Positions 12,201 to 23,712 of a DNA stretch of 64,000 nucleotides are shown here, piece after piece. The stretch lies in the NCBI GenBank assembly GCA_034620365.1, contig JAQGEQ010000354.1, forward strand, positions 992,001 through 1,056,000, in the 5' to 3' direction. Source of the stretch: Pegea sp. RAD2-039 (taxonomy: Eukaryota; Chordata; Thaliacea; Salpida; Salpidae). Below the pieces are notes generated by a model that ran no database searches, was not told the DNA's origin, and saw only the letters and a list, made by a program, of their open reading frames with translations. A program made the position numbers and the translations under genes. Each line of letters begins with the position of its first letter. The first letter of the stretch is position 1.

Positions 12201-13912
12201 ATTTGTTTTCTTTGCATACATACTAAACAATTCATTTTAAGCCAACTGGTTTTTATGATTCAGAAAACAAGCTAGTTAATATTATATTTTCTTGCTCTAG
12301 AATCAAACTTGGTTGTTGTTAAACAGGTGGAATGCAAGGTTGCTCAGCCAAAAGAAATAATGATGGGTACACCTGCAAGAACTCCACGTACAAGGCCCGT
12401 ACTGGCACCTGGAGCATACCCTTACACACCTGTCGACCCCACAACAGCATATCTCTTGAGTTAGTTTTACTAAACTTTTAAACAACATAAACATTTGTTC
12501 AGGCGCCAAATAGTATTGAAATTCTGGTTCTATTTAGACATTGGAAATCTTACATATCAACGAGCACCTAGTGCAGCAACACATTATGCAGCTTATCCTC
12601 ATAGCTACACAATTCCTGGGACAATTGGCGGTGGAGGCTTTAGTAAGTATTAATTTTCCATTATTAGTTTCTTTTCGGCCAAAAGAATTAAAGTTTAGTT
12701 CAAAAGTTTTTGTAGTTTTCAAAAATTTTTCAAATTTGATATAATTAGTTATATTTTAAATCATTAAAAACATATTTTGCTGTTAGCTGTAAAAATAATA
12801 TTATTGTTGTCAAGAAATAATAAAATAGAAAATTCTAATGAATTGAGGTAAAAAATGGCCATTTAAGATCTTACCTTTTGTATATCTGAAAATAATTGAT
12901 TTCAAGCTCTGCTACAACACATAAATTCCGTGTTTAAATCCGGTGTCTAAAGGGTGCCAAAAACCGTTCAAAACCACATCTTATAAATCTAAAACAGTTT
13001 CAAACTCCATCATTATCTAATGATAAATGATTTACGACTTTAAAATGCCAAAACATTTTATCAATTTTTATTTTTTAATATTCATTACTTTTTCTAGGTT
13101 TTGTCGACCCTCAAACAACAGCAATTTATCACCCAAGCTTGCAATTGGCCCCTTCTCCAGTTCCTGCACAGACACAAACTTTATACGCAAATGATATGGC
13201 AACTGCAGCGGCAGTCGCTAGTCTCGCCCGTGCCAATGCCGCTGCTGCATTAGGTGTACCGCAACAAGCAGCTGGAGCAAGGATTGAACAATTTAATGCT
13301 AATCAAGCATTGGGACAAATACAAGCTGGTGCTCTAACAAATGGAGACATAAAACGTGATTTATTCGCTACTAGTAAGCTTTAAAAAGTAACTTAAATCC
13401 TAATTGTAGTAAAATAAAAGATTTTTTTTACAAAACCGTAAAAGAGTTATTTCTTACAGTGCTAAGCAGTTACAATGCTACTGCACAAGGGGCGTTAGCT
13501 AGTTATCCGGCAGTTTCAAACGCTCGAGCACTAGCAGCAGCTGCTGCCGGGACAGCAGCATCTACAGGAGCTGAACCCTTGTTGGCTGCAGCAACTGCTG
13601 ATCCAAATGTTGGTGCTCATTATATAAATTGTACTAATTCACAAACAGGATACTCAGCAAATATTCCTGCTTCTCTTGCTGGTCACTTAGCTACTGTTAG
13701 TATTTGTTTAATAATTTAAATAGAAGCTCTCTAAATTTATTGTTGTTTATCTATAAATAATTTTAATTATTTCGGAAAATTAGTTTTATAGTACTTAAAA
13801 ATGTTTAGCTAATTTCACTTGAAGCTTTTATAAATGTTATTTAATTTCTCAACTAGTTTTGTATCTTTTTCAGCCGGGTGCTGCTCTTATAACTGGACTG
13901 ACTTATCAATAG
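150..13912 (+). CDS. msi: Musashi-family RNA-binding protein, 12 coding exons, 438 aa
   Basis: Musashi proteins bind short U/A-G motifs in mRNA 3' UTRs and control translation, typically in neural and stem cells. Exons: 150-226, 279-319, 433-505, 1143-1254, 7873-7965, 8121-8169, 11979-12061, 12327-12459, 12538-12642, 13098-13373, 13460-13695, 13874-13912. All junctions are GT-AG and keep one open frame (1317 nt). The RRM covers about residues 107-182, with RNP2 VFVGGL (109-114) and RNP1 GFAFVTF (149-155). The stretch [12 protein letters not shown] and the post-[15 protein letters not shown] are diagnostic of Musashi RRM2. Residues about 257-426 are Ala/Gln-rich. The ATG at 150 follows an in-frame TAG at 138-140. 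Odd: RRM1 is not present (residues 1-101 carry no RNP motif). The family assignment is firm; the N-terminal exon chain is a prediction. Confidence 0.92.
279..319 (+). CDS. msi: msi exon 2
   Basis: Short 41-nt exon encoding an acidic stretch ([13 protein letters not shown], residues 27-39). Acceptor atttttag; donor gttaga, which has T instead of purine at +3. It keeps phase with exons 1 and 3, but its small size makes it less certain. Confidence 0.6.
433..505 (+). CDS. msi: msi exon 3, short RRM1-like patch
   Basis: Encodes residues 41-63. The segment [20 protein letters not shown] resembles the short piece of Musashi RRM1 around beta2-beta3 (family pattern FGEV..CLVMRDP...RSR). In other Musashi proteins this runs straight into RNP1 (GFGFVTF), but here the next open exon does not encode it. 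Donor gtacaa. Confidence 0.65.
1143..1254 (+). CDS. msi: msi exon 4, linker replacing RRM1
   Basis: Open only in the frame set by exon 3 (37 codons; the other frames have stops). Begins [13 protein letters not shown] and ends [10 protein letters not shown], which recalls the ELD.KTIDPK segment at the end of Musashi RRM1. Donor gttagt; ends at phase 0, as exon 5 requires. Confidence 0.7.
1255..7872 (+). other. msi intron 4 (6.6 kb)
   Basis: AT-rich, with stops in every frame. I see no coding exon in it. The only GC-richer patch is about 5330-5570, which contains short direct repeats. The 67-aa and 61-aa reading frames at 4692 and 5022 are Phe/Ile/Lys-rich chance ORFs. Confidence 0.75.
5333..5528. 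repeat. Short direct repeats in msi intron 4
   Basis: TCCATCGTT occurs at 5333-5341 and 5462-5470, and AAAGGTTTTCG at 5374-5384 and 5518-5528, both pairs spaced about 130-145 bp apart. The patch is richer in GC and CpG than the intron around it. It could be an old tandem duplication or a transposon scrap; no coding capacity seen. Confidence 0.4.
7873..7965 (+). CDS. msi: msi exon 5, first half of the RRM (RNP2)
   Basis: Residues 102-132, beginning [13 protein letters not shown] and ending EYFSQFGK. This is beta1-alpha1 of Musashi RRM2, with RNP2 VFVGGL and the YF.QFG end of alpha1. The in-frame ATG at its first codon could start a shorter isoform. Phase 0 at both ends. Confidence 0.95.
8121..8169 (+). 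CDS. msi: msi exon 6, RRM beta2-beta3
   Basis: 49-nt exon encoding [16 protein letters not shown], the beta2 strand and loop typical of Musashi RRM2 (family pattern AMLMFDK.TNRHRG). Acceptor ttatccacag, donor gtgaac. Confidence 0.95.
8170..11978 (+). other. msi intron 6 (3.8 kb)
   Basis: No coding exon seen. It contains a 15-nt perfect palindrome at 8284-8298 and other short inverted repeats close to exon 6. The 84-aa minus-strand frame at 8213-8467 has no recognisable domain and lies inside the intron. Confidence 0.75.
11979..12061 (+). CDS. msi: msi exon 7, second half of the RRM (RNP1)
   Basis: Residues 150-176, [16 protein letters not shown] then [11 protein letters not shown], giving RNP1 GFAFVTF across the splice and the HFHEI.. 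helix of Musashi RRM2. Acceptor cttgtaaaacag, donor gtaatt. Confidence 0.95.
12327..12459 (+). CDS. msi: msi exon 8, end of RRM and conserved post-RRM region
   Basis: Residues 177-220. [12 protein letters not shown] closes the RRM exactly as in Musashi. A basic/Pro-rich stretch follows ([20 protein letters not shown]). Donor gttagt at phase 1. Confidence 0.93.
12538..12642 (+). CDS. msi: msi exon 9
   Basis: Residues 221-255, Tyr/Ala/Gly-rich ([20 protein letters not shown] and GTIGGGGF). Low-complexity C-terminal region, as is usual after Musashi RRMs. Acceptor ctatttag, donor gtaagt. Confidence 0.88.
13098..13373 (+). CDS. msi: msi exon 10, Ala/Gln-rich
   Basis: Residues 257-347. Pro/Gln at first ([12 protein letters not shown]), then Ala-rich helices ([20 protein letters not shown]). 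No catalytic or binding motif is visible; such tails usually mediate protein contacts. Acceptor tttctag, donor gtaagc. Confidence 0.9.
13460..13695 (+). CDS. msi: msi exon 11, Ala-rich
   Basis: Residues 349-426, Ala/Ser/Thr-rich ([20 protein letters not shown]). The first codon (ATG) is formed across the splice. Donor gttagt at phase 0. Confidence 0.9.
13874..13912 (+). CDS. msi: msi exon 12 (stop codon)
   Basis: Encodes [12 protein letters not shown] and the TAG stop at 13910-13912. Acceptor tctttttcag. The short final coding exon is followed by the 3' UTR. Confidence 0.9.
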   Translation, partial: PGAALITGLTYQ

Positions 13913-13987
13913 AGAAAGCTTTAAAAAGTGAAAAACAAATATGTTCGTTACAACGTTTGCACACCAGGATAAAAAACAAACTCATTG

Positions 13988-13997
13988 AATAAATAAA
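13988..13997 (+). promoter_or_regulatory. Poly(A) signals of msi
   Basis: Two overlapping AATAAA hexamers (13988-13993 and 13992-13997) lie 75 nt after the stop, giving a very short 3' UTR. A longer alternative ending at a later AATAAA (15902-15907) is possible. Confidence 0.6.
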
Positions 13998-13998
13998 C

Positions 13999-16900
13999 TG
14001 TTCAAAATCTTTTTTTCCATAAATTATGTTTAACTCAGTCAACTACATTGATATTTCTTTTCTATATTGTTTGGACTTGCTTTTTAAACTGACTACATAT
14101 GGTCTAAAAAAGCAGTTGTTTCTACTGCAAATTTTCATCTCAGCTCATTGTGTTAAGTTTGTTAATATACATGTTTGTAATTTATCTTTCAACTTATTTC
14201 AATACATTCTATTTAAACGTTTAGTCAACTACCATTTTAGTTAGTTTTTGATATTTTAGTAGCCGAAAAAACTGTGACAATATCACAAAAATCTTTTCAT
14301 ATGGTTGAGAATTTGTTTGTTGTGTTCATTAAACTTTTGGAAATAATCTTTTAATTTAGTTCTGACACTTTTTATTGTTTTCAAATGAAGTTAAAACTAC
14401 ATTTAAATATTTAGTTTCATAACTTAGTTGTTGTAACAACAAACATGAAAACTAAATCTTTCCATATTTTCACTTCTATTTGTTTTACCAAAAACGAAGA
14501 CGTGCCTTTGCTGTTTATACATTGATTGATTTAAATTAATTGGATAGATAGTCAATCGTAAAATTAACTGTGGATTGTGAAGCATACCGTGATAGTTGAA
14601 GAAATATCTTCCAATTGATCAAAATGCCAAATAGCACTAAATAGTAAAAGACTTACTTTTGCTTCTTTCTTAGTAGTAAAAGTGTGCTATGAGTGATTAA
14701 CAACAGTATTTAAACCAAAAGTAATAAGTTGTGCATACGTTAGTAGAACTAATTAGACTTAAAATGGTTTCTTGAAATGTTATTTGTAGTCTAATGTCTT
14801 TATTAATTGAATTTAGTTTCTAATTTGTGTTGACACATTTGTTATTGAAATGTTCTTAGTATTATTTTGATGCTAACCTGATATCTGTTTTGACTATATG
14901 GCATCGCCTTTAAAGGTGATTTACATAAAGTTATAAATGATTCTCTAATATTTTCAATCGGTACTTAATAGCTTCAAAACACATATACTTGTGATAATGT
15001 TTATTCTTAAATATTACCAAAGAAATATTAGATGTAATACTCCGTTGATGTAAATAGTCTAGAAAATGCTCACTTAATTACTACAGTTAATTATTAAAAC
15101 AAATAATTATTTTTCTTTAAATGCATAGATTGCAAATCATCTTTAGATTTAGACTGATTTCTTTTTGTCACAATTTTTTGTTTCATTTAAATTTTACCTC
15201 AAGCTGCGTCTAGTTTAAAAATATAATTATAAACAAGCTCTAATTTAATGTCACTCTGGGCTTAACAATCTTGTAGTAATAGTAAATATTTGATTACTAA
15301 AAGGATTTACTAAATTAAATAGTTCTCAAGTTTGCATATTTCTTGATCTATTAATAAGTATATTACTTAGAAATTTTTCTAATAAATGTTGTTTATGGAC
15401 TTATAGTAGACGTAGTACTGATAACTATTTTGGAGTATCGTTCTAATATATGTGACTGTTTTTAAGTTTGTGTTACAGGCATATCGTTTGCATGTGACTG
15501 GCGCCAGCACTTTACAATTTATTTCATGTTTTTAAACTTAATTTAGTAACCAATGCTTGTAATTTGTTTGAGCGTCTTACATGGAGATTTTCTAACAAAT
15601 TATATCCATGTGCACATTAAAGATTTGTTCATTTCATAAATTGCACTGCTTTAAAGTTTACTAACAAACACAATACATTTGCAACTAATTAGTTAGTGTG
15701 TATTTAGATTATTTTCACAGTTTACTGGTTGAAATGTTTCAAGCTGCTGCTGATTTGTTGGTTGCTAAGGACTTTGTTTTCAGTCTTTTTCTATGTAAAT
15801 ATGATTTATGTTTGAGGTTTTGGTGATTGGTTATTCCAAATTGTTATTTCTTCTTTACTTTTTCTTTATCTATTGTTCAAATGAAGAACAAGAAATCTGA
15901 GAATAAAAGTTTTAAAAGATATCTTTGTCATATTATTTACAACATGGCTTTCAAGCTTCTTTTTGACATTTAAAAAAAAACCATTAGAGTATTTAATGAG
16001 ATTTTTAAAATATTTTTAACTTTGAAATAGTTTTGAAATATAATTTAGATTTAAAAATATTTTTATTCTACAATTAATTGCATAAACGATTAAGGAGTCA
16101 TTTTAAAAGCGTAGGTTATAATCAAAAGAATTATACCAAGTGAACTTCTAAAACAGGCTTACATCTTAACTTTTTTTTAATTTATAACATTAAAAAGATA
16201 TAAAATGTTTTAGATATGGTCATTTATTTCAACCTACCTTAAAGTTCAGCTACTTTAAAATTATCTGTAAAGAATTTTAGTTCTTTTATAGAAGTGTATA
16301 TGTAATAATCGTATAAAAACGTTTCTAAAATTAGTTATTTGTAACTTTGTTTATTATTACTTAGATATGGGTTTCAGGTACTACCCATTGTCATTTCGAT
16401 TGAACGATAAGAAGGTTAACAATTTCTACCTTAGGAATTGAAGTTATTATAAAATTTATTATTGTCAATTTAAAACCGATTAAAATATAATTCTTACAAT
16501 AAACAAATATTGCAAATTGCAACTATTTAGTAGATATAGTTGTTAGTTTGAGCAGTAGTTTTCATTGCTGTAAGATATTCATTTATCAATAAATTATATT
16601 AGTTTAATACAGTTAAAAAAATAAAATTGTAAGGCATAGAAGGAGACAAACTGAACAACATAATCAATAAGATTTATTTGAAAAACATTGCTAGTATTTG
16701 AAAACTGTATAAGGTTGTAGTTCTTTTTTATTTCTTTTTTAACTAAACTTAAATTTTAAGATTAGCTAAAACTAGGAATGTATAAAGTAGAAGATAACAT
16801 AGTGATCTGCATGTTAGTTTGTAATGTTTAAGATAAACACGGTAAGAATAATTAAAAGTAAAAATTAAACCTTGTAATTTTTATAATACAGGTTTTTCTG

Positions 16901-19900
16901 ATTTAACCAATTATTTTAAAAAGGCTTATTCAAGTGGAAAAGTTCTACTGAAAATACTCAAGATAAATATTTACTCTAGTTTATTACATTTCATTCTTTC
17001 TTCAGGTTTCATCATGTTCCAAAGTTAATGATAAATTTAATTGGTTAATATGGGATGGTTGTTCATTAGCAGTTTTATTAGCTGTTGTTTCTATCTATTA
17101 AGCAAAAATGTAATTTCTTAATCTTGTGCTAAATACGTAAAACAAACTAAACTGACAAGCTCTTGATATTTATTTCTTTGTTTGTATAACCTGGCGATTG
17201 AATACTTCAAAATACAAAGTTGCTTTGTGGGTTATTTTCTTCAGTTTGGTTATAAACTGAAAAGAAGCAAATAAAATGCTCATAAACCTAGATTTATGAT
17301 TTTATTTCAAGTTATTCAATTTACTTTTAGTAAGTTCAGTAACAAATAACCTTTTTTCATAATTTTCAATTTGTTTTTGTTTCAACCATTCTGACGTAGA
17401 ATACAGCAACTTATTGCTATCAAATTCAGACTTAAATTTTACACAAGCATCAGTATTTGCCTAATGTAAATGTTAATTATCTAGTAAAGTGAATTCTTTA
17501 AAAGGTTTTATCTATGGAAACATAATGCACCTAGCAAGAATTTTTTCAGGGCTAGGAAAACTTTTTTTTTAATTTTTTTTTAATATTTTTAAAACCAAAG
17601 TAATTAACATAATAAATAAAGCCTTATTCAGATTGTAATAAGTTTAATACAGTATTTTTCTTTAATTAACTATATTACTCAAGAGATATTCTAACAAGAA
17701 GAGTATGTAACGTTATTCTTTAAATGAAAAAGCAATAGTAGTAATGATGTATTACAAAAAAATGTTAAGATAATGTTTCAAAATATATATTTTCTTGATT
17801 TACATTAAAGATTCATATTAGAAAATTAAAAAAGAACTCCATAAAATGCCTAAAAACTTTCATACTAATTAAAGTTCATCATTTACAACGTCTAATGTAA
17901 ACAATTTGAGAAATGAAACTTAATTGGTTGAAAGCATTAACACTTTGTACTTGTTATTTTTAATCTAAAAATGTATTAAGATAGATTTAAGTAGATTATG
18001 TTTTAATAGTTTTCGATAATTCAAATTTTAAATTAGAAGTATTTTGTTAACTTTTTCTACTGTTTTTAGCAGTTTTATCTTTTAAAATATGCGTTTTATT
18101 TCCACTACAAAGCTTGGTCTGAAAATTTAATTGAAGCAACACAGGTTTCAATTTATCAAGCGATAACATGTCTACAAGCTGTAATCAAACAAAAATGAAC
18201 TTTTTTATTAGAGCCTTATCAGATAAACCTTGATTTTTAATATAGACATATATTAGGCTAAAAAGGCTTATTTTAGAGTTTAAATCAGTTGAATTACAAA
18301 TTTTAGTTTTTAAAAAATTGATTTTGAAAATTCACTGTAAGTAATATGTACTCCAGATAAAATTAATTATTATATTATCTAATAATTAAAAGTAATGAAT
18401 ATCAACTTATTTTCACTTTAAGTTTGTAATAGTTCTTAACTTTAACAGCTTAAAATAAAATTACATATCTTGTTACAAACCTTTCAAACTGAAGAAATCT
18501 AACATTTTTATGTACACAGAAACCATTTAAAATACCTAAAAATTCTACTTTAAGAACATGATACCTTTGTTTTTATTCTTGAGTAATTTTTTAATCGGAA
18601 TGTAGTAACTGAACTTAGTGCTAGAAGCTGGCAAATCTGATTTCTAATTGCATTTAAGATCGTATTTGTAAGAAAAAAAAACTTTGATTCTTTTGATATA
18701 AACATACAGCTTGGTAATTGCAAATTTGTAGAAGATATCTAAACAAATAAATCAACTTTGATCATCATCTTTGTCATTGATCCAAGCTAATAACATTTAA
18801 TTTTTAAAAATATTTTTATAATTTTTATCAGCTTTTAAGAAAAAATGATAAAATTAAAAGAATCTCAAATTTCAATTTATAAATTAATAAAGTAATTCTA
18901 AACATAGTAAGTACAGATTTTTCAAAAGTTAGAAACGTTGTGTAGGAAAGCATACTTGAATAGCTAATCTAATAAATAAGCCTTAGTAAGTTTTAAATGT
19001 AAGAAATATAGAAACTAAGTTATTTTTAACATTTATTTTTAACAGTTTAGTAAATTAAAGATTTGTTCAAACTTCTATTATTGTTGTAGTTGGTTAATTA
19101 AGTTTACTTATTGCACCATTAATAAATGAGTGATTTTTAATCGATTAATTCTATTAAATAGTAATTAGTAGTTAAGTTTAACTTTTAAACAATATAGAAT
19201 TATTAAGAATAATATTCATTCAACAAGAATATTTCTCTTTATATTTGAATGCTAATTAAAGGTTTTTAAACTGTTATTTTGTTAAAATCATTTGATATTT
19301 GTAAAATTTTGATTTGATTAATGTGTAGTAATATTTATGACAACTTTTATTAATTAATGTAAAACAAAAAGTGTTCTAAATATTTATTTCAAAACCAGTT
19401 AAGCTGATATTAATTGATTGCTTACTTAAAAATATCTGACTATTTCTCAATAGATATTTGTTTGAAATGATAAGTTTAGATTGATAACCTTAATGAAGTT
19501 TTTGTTGCTTCAAACCTGGAAAAGATTTCAGAATAAGATTTTTTGTGATTTTAAGCAGACACAAGATTCCTTTTTGATAAGTAGAAAAAATATGTTAACA
19601 GCTATTTTAAAGAATATTCATCTTAATTTTACTCTTAGAAAATATTATAATCAAAATTAATATCGAACATTAAGCAATATTCGTGAATAAAATTCTAAAG
19701 TAGATAAAAAAATTACTTTTAGTATGACTAAAATATTTTTTCAAATCATTTTATTTTTATTTGGCTTAAGAGTTTAGAATAATATATTTTTTTAATATAA
19801 ACGATTATTTAATTTTTCGGACCCAATTTTAGAAAAGCAAGTAAATAGTTAATACTAATTTATTTAACTTTAATAAATAAGGAAATATAAACAGAATATA

Positions 19901-20099
19901 TGGTAAGGAAAATTACGTATACAGTAAAGTTATAAGGTCATTATGCTTTTATGCTAGCCAGAAAATTTACTGTGATTATTAAAATAAAAACTATTACAAG
20001 TTCAGAAAAATAATATCTATTATCAGTACTTTCTTAAACAAATCTTTAACAAATGCTACTCTATATAACAAGAAATATATTTCTAACTTCTATTTAGGA
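13999..20099. other. Intergenic AT-rich DNA downstream of msi
   Basis: No supportable coding exon or RNA gene on either strand. Only short AT-driven reading frames and homopolymer runs are seen (for example T and A runs near 17570). The first part may be an extended msi 3' UTR. Confidence 0.65.
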
Positions 20100-21548
20100 A
20101 TAGAAAGTGCAGTCTTATCTTCACCTAGAAAGGTTTTTTCTTCATAAATCACCAGCTTAAGGCGAGATCTCAAATACCTCCCTTGCTTGACAACAGTAAC
20201 CAGCTTGTGATGAAACCAGAGAATAAAGCTGAATTGATAAACAATCAGTTTAATAGCGTTTTTATAATCGATGATGGCAATACTCTTTCTCTTTCCTACT
20301 CCGACATTCTTACAAATGTCTCTGAGATGATAGATCTTGACATAACGGTCGATATGGTATCTAAGGTTATTTCTTCTTTAAAATCATCAGTTTCTAACAC
20401 GCCTGATCAGATCCCAGCTTTGTTTTTAAGAAAAGCTACTACCTCTTTATCACTACTTTTATCGCTACTCTTTAACATCACTCTGAGGCGAGCAAGAGTT
20501 TTACAAATTTAGAAGAAATCTATCTTTACTTCTATTCGAAAAAAGGGTCCCAGAAACACCGTACTTAAACTACAGACCAGTTTCGCTGACTTCAGTTATC
20601 TGCAGAACTGAAAAACATGTCATTCACAATAATATGACCAGTCATTTGATGGAGCACCATCTAATATCTGATGTCCAGCATGGCTTTGTAAAACGGAGAT
20701 CTTCCCTGACTCAATATCTCACTTTTCTTAATGAGCTCACAGCCCATTATGAAAGTAATACTCGTGGTGATCATATACTTTCGATTTTGACCTTGTCTAT
20801 CTTATTGTAACGACTTTTAATTCTAAGGATCCATACTTCTGTATAAATCTTTTCAAATTGTACGTACGTCCAATTCTTGAATACAATGTCAGTGCATGGA
20901 TGCCATATCAAGTCGTGATATAATAAAATCAATTCTTTTCAGGCCACATTTACGACCTTAGTATGCAGGAAACTTAATATTAAATACGATAGTTTTAAAC
21001 ATCTCCTTAGCTTCTTAAATCTAAATATGTTAGAAATTCGACGAGTTAAACACGACTTAAATGCTATTTTTCAAATTATTCACAATTTGATTGACCTTCA
21101 GTTTGATGATTTCTTTTTTATTAGTCCTTCCTTCAAGTTATATCAAATCAGACGACACACATTACATCTTAATAAGCCGATATCACCTGGTATGTTAATC
21201 AGAACAGATTTTTTTCTCATACCGCACGATTAGTACTTGAAACCAGCTGCCATCAGACATTGTCATGTCAGAATCACTCGTGTAGTTCAAGCAGAAGTTG
21301 AACCGCTATAATATTGCCAACATTGCCATTTCTAAACTGAATTTTTCTTTTTTTATATCATTAACATTTTATATAATTGTTCACTGTTATATGCTTTGAG
21401 GACTACTGAAATGCCATGTGTTACATCTTTTACTTTCTATATTACCAACTTAATTATATATTATTTGTGAGAATGTGTGTTAGCGGGAGGTTCTCTCTTC
21501 AGGCACCCTCCTTTGCATTTATTTAAATAGATAGATAAATACATGAAA
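20100..21548 (+). mobile_element. Decayed non-LTR retrotransposon (CR1/jockey-like) with deleted RT core
   Basis: Pieces of one ORF2 appear in order but in different frames. First comes IPPLLDNSNQLV...AELINNQFNSVF (20170-20512), the region just before reverse transcriptase. Then YRPVSLTSV.CRT and DVQHGFVKRRS (20559-20810), RT motifs 1-2a. Then LYVRPILEYNVSAW (20816 on), and a C-terminal LEIRRVKHDLNAIFQIIH (21027-21233), followed by QLPSDIVMSESLV in a third frame. The palm with the catalytic aspartates is missing between 20810 and 20816. The 3' end is an AT-rich tail with GATAGATA repeats, typical of these elements. It is dead: frameshifts, stops and no endonuclease. The broad clade call is family knowledge and not exact. 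Confidence 0.88.
21523..21548 (+). repeat. 3' terminal short repeat of the retrotransposon
   Basis: The element ends in an A/T-rich tail with GATAGATA (TTTAAATAGATAGATAAATA). Short tandem 3' repeats instead of a pure poly(A) are common in CR1-like elements. It marks the probable right edge of the insertion. Confidence 0.6.
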
Positions 21549-23256
21549 TTTAATTCCTATAAAGTTGAAAAACATGGCCAGTATCTACAATTTATACACC
21601 TTTAGTCAGATGGCAGTATAACATGGTTTACTTTTTAGACTAAACTAAAGTTTTTTGAAAACTATACAATGATAAGTAAAACATAAGTACAATCAGAGTT
21701 TAACACTTTAATATTTTCGTTAAAATTTTTAGGTTTTGATTGAACTCAAATTTTAGTCTGTTCCATTATTATGTTTTAAAAGATCTTGTTTTGGTAAATA
21801 ACACTTTGGTAACAAAGTTATTATTACTAAATAGTTCAGCTTTAATTTGAAACACTTATTTTATATAGAAATAAAAGTTTAGCTTGTTAGAAATAGAATA
21901 AAGATCTATCTAAATTTTTAACGATACGTTTATAAAAATTCTAATCTTAAGGAGTTATTTTTTATCATGCTTGAAGTATGATTTTTAAAACAACTTACTT
22001 TTATATATTTCTAAGATACTTAATTTTTTATATCTTAAAATAATAAGATCCAACCTCATTTCTACCTTTATTTCTCTTTTATCGAAAATTATAGAAAAAT
22101 TTCAAGCCATTAATATTTCAGTTCGTCTAATAATATAAAGTCTTAAAATAATCCTAAGTTGTGATGTATCTCTAAATTTAGAGTTTTTATGGTTACTATG
22201 CAGGTTACATTTTACATCGCTCGATACAGTAGGAAGTTTACAAAACTTTTCTTGAATTATAGAGAAAAAAATATTAATTATTTATAAAATGCTTCATCAT
22301 AAGCCATAGTATGTGTCACTGAAAAACTAGAGTCTTGCTAATGTTGCTACCCTCTGTGGTTATTATCACACTGATTTCACATCACAAAAATTTACCAATT
22401 CTTCAGGGAAATCATTATATATTTACACTAAAAATATTTTTTTAATGCAGCAAACGAACTAAATTGAAGCTCTAGCCATCAGTTTTAAAACTTAGTGGTT
22501 TTCAAAAGCTGAATTTAACTTTGGAATATTGACAAATTGCTGTCGAAAAAATTAAATTAGGATATACCTTGAAAGCTATTAATGAAATTTTTTTTTATTT
22601 ATAATAAAGTTTACCTTGGAAACAAATAAGAATAATTGGCAGAACAATTTTCTGTTTCTTTAAGAATGGTCTTACTTTGTGCTTTCACTTTGGCTGGTTT
22701 TTAATGGTTTAATAAATCGAAAAAATTATTTTAAGAGTACAATAAACCTCTATAAAATCATTTTGTTTAATTAAAAGTTTCAGTAACGCAGCTTTTTCCT
22801 GTAAATGATACACAAACAACTAGATCAAAGTGATTACCTAAAAATATAAATTCATTAAACAATTAAGATTACTTTATTATGAAAAGCTGTAATCTTAAGT
22901 TCAAAATATTACGATAAGCCTTACGGATATCTACTCTTTAAAACAAATGTAAAATGTAAGAGATTTCAGATTTTTTGTTTATTGATCAAGCACAAAAACA
23001 TATAATCAAAGTTTTGTAATTTTCTGACTTTAAAAAATTACCATCACAAAATAAGAAGAAAATGTTTATCATTACGTAGAATGAAAGTTAAAACAAAATA
23101 AAATACGTTTTTGTTACATAATTTTTCAAACTTCTGATTGTATAAGAGATCATAAACAAAAATATCATCTCAAAATTGGTTTAAAGATAGAAAAACTTAA
23201 ACTTTGATGAAATGTTATGTCTTGAAGTTTAATTGAATCAAAGAGGTGTTCGTAGT
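21549..23256. other. Intergenic AT-rich DNA between the retrotransposon and rap1gap
   Basis: No coding exon, RNA gene or repeat family recognised. msi (+) and rap1gap (-) converge on this stretch. Confidence 0.65.
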
Positions 23257-23273
23257 TTTATTTTACATTTATT
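23257..23273 (-). promoter_or_regulatory. Candidate poly(A) signals of rap1gap
   Basis: Two minus-strand AATAAA hexamers (TTTATT on + at 23257-23262 and 23268-23273) lie about 310-325 nt after the rap1gap stop. I saw no earlier canonical signal. The 104-aa minus-strand frame at 23238-23552 would then be 3' UTR. Confidence 0.45.
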
Positions 23274-23580
23274 TATGTGGCTTAACCCCCTAGTTTTAGC
23301 AGCTTTAAGGTATAAAAAGGTGAAATACAAAAGGTTGAACTTCTGTTCACTCAACATCAACAAAAATGTTGAAAAAGAAAAAGGGACAAAACAACAGCAA
23401 ATAAGCAAAACTTCAAAATTAACAAAACAGTATTTGTAAATATCATGACTGAAACCAAGCCCAAATGAGCAAACTGGATCAAGGGCAGTTTCAGAATAAA
23501 TACGAGAAATTTGATTATTTAAAATGATGCTATAGGTGCCGTATATTTCCATTTTAGTTCAGATAGACATCTGCAAATGA

Positions 23581-23712
23581 TTAAACTAAATGTTCCTTGG
23601 TGGTCTTAGTCACCTCATCTTTAATAAAGTCATGCGTATGCTGTCTCTTCGAATGAGAATTGACACCACCATACCTTTCTAATCGTAATTTCTTGACTTC
23701 GTTGCGTAGAAT
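23581..23712 (-). CDS. rap1gap: rap1gap last exon (stop codon)
   Basis: 43 codons plus TAA. Starts [16 protein letters not shown], continuing the coiled-coil heptads of the previous exon, and ends TKTTKEHLV. Acceptor cacaccctag. Confidence 0.88.
   Translation of the reverse strand: MLRNEVKKLRLERYGGVNSHSKRQHTHDFIKDEVTKTTKEHLV

Noticed and set aside
12303..12744. Frames on both strands overlapping msi exons 8 and 9
   Set aside because: Shadows of the msi exons in other frames; the msi frame alone joins RRM to tail.
14026..14244. 72-aa plus frame after the msi poly(A) signal
   Set aside because: Hydrophobic AT-driven composition, no homology recognised, no splice partner.
23238..23552. 104-aa minus-strand frame after the rap1gap stop
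   Set aside because: Directly downstream of the stop codon and before the AATAAA signals, so most likely 3' UTR; no domain seen.
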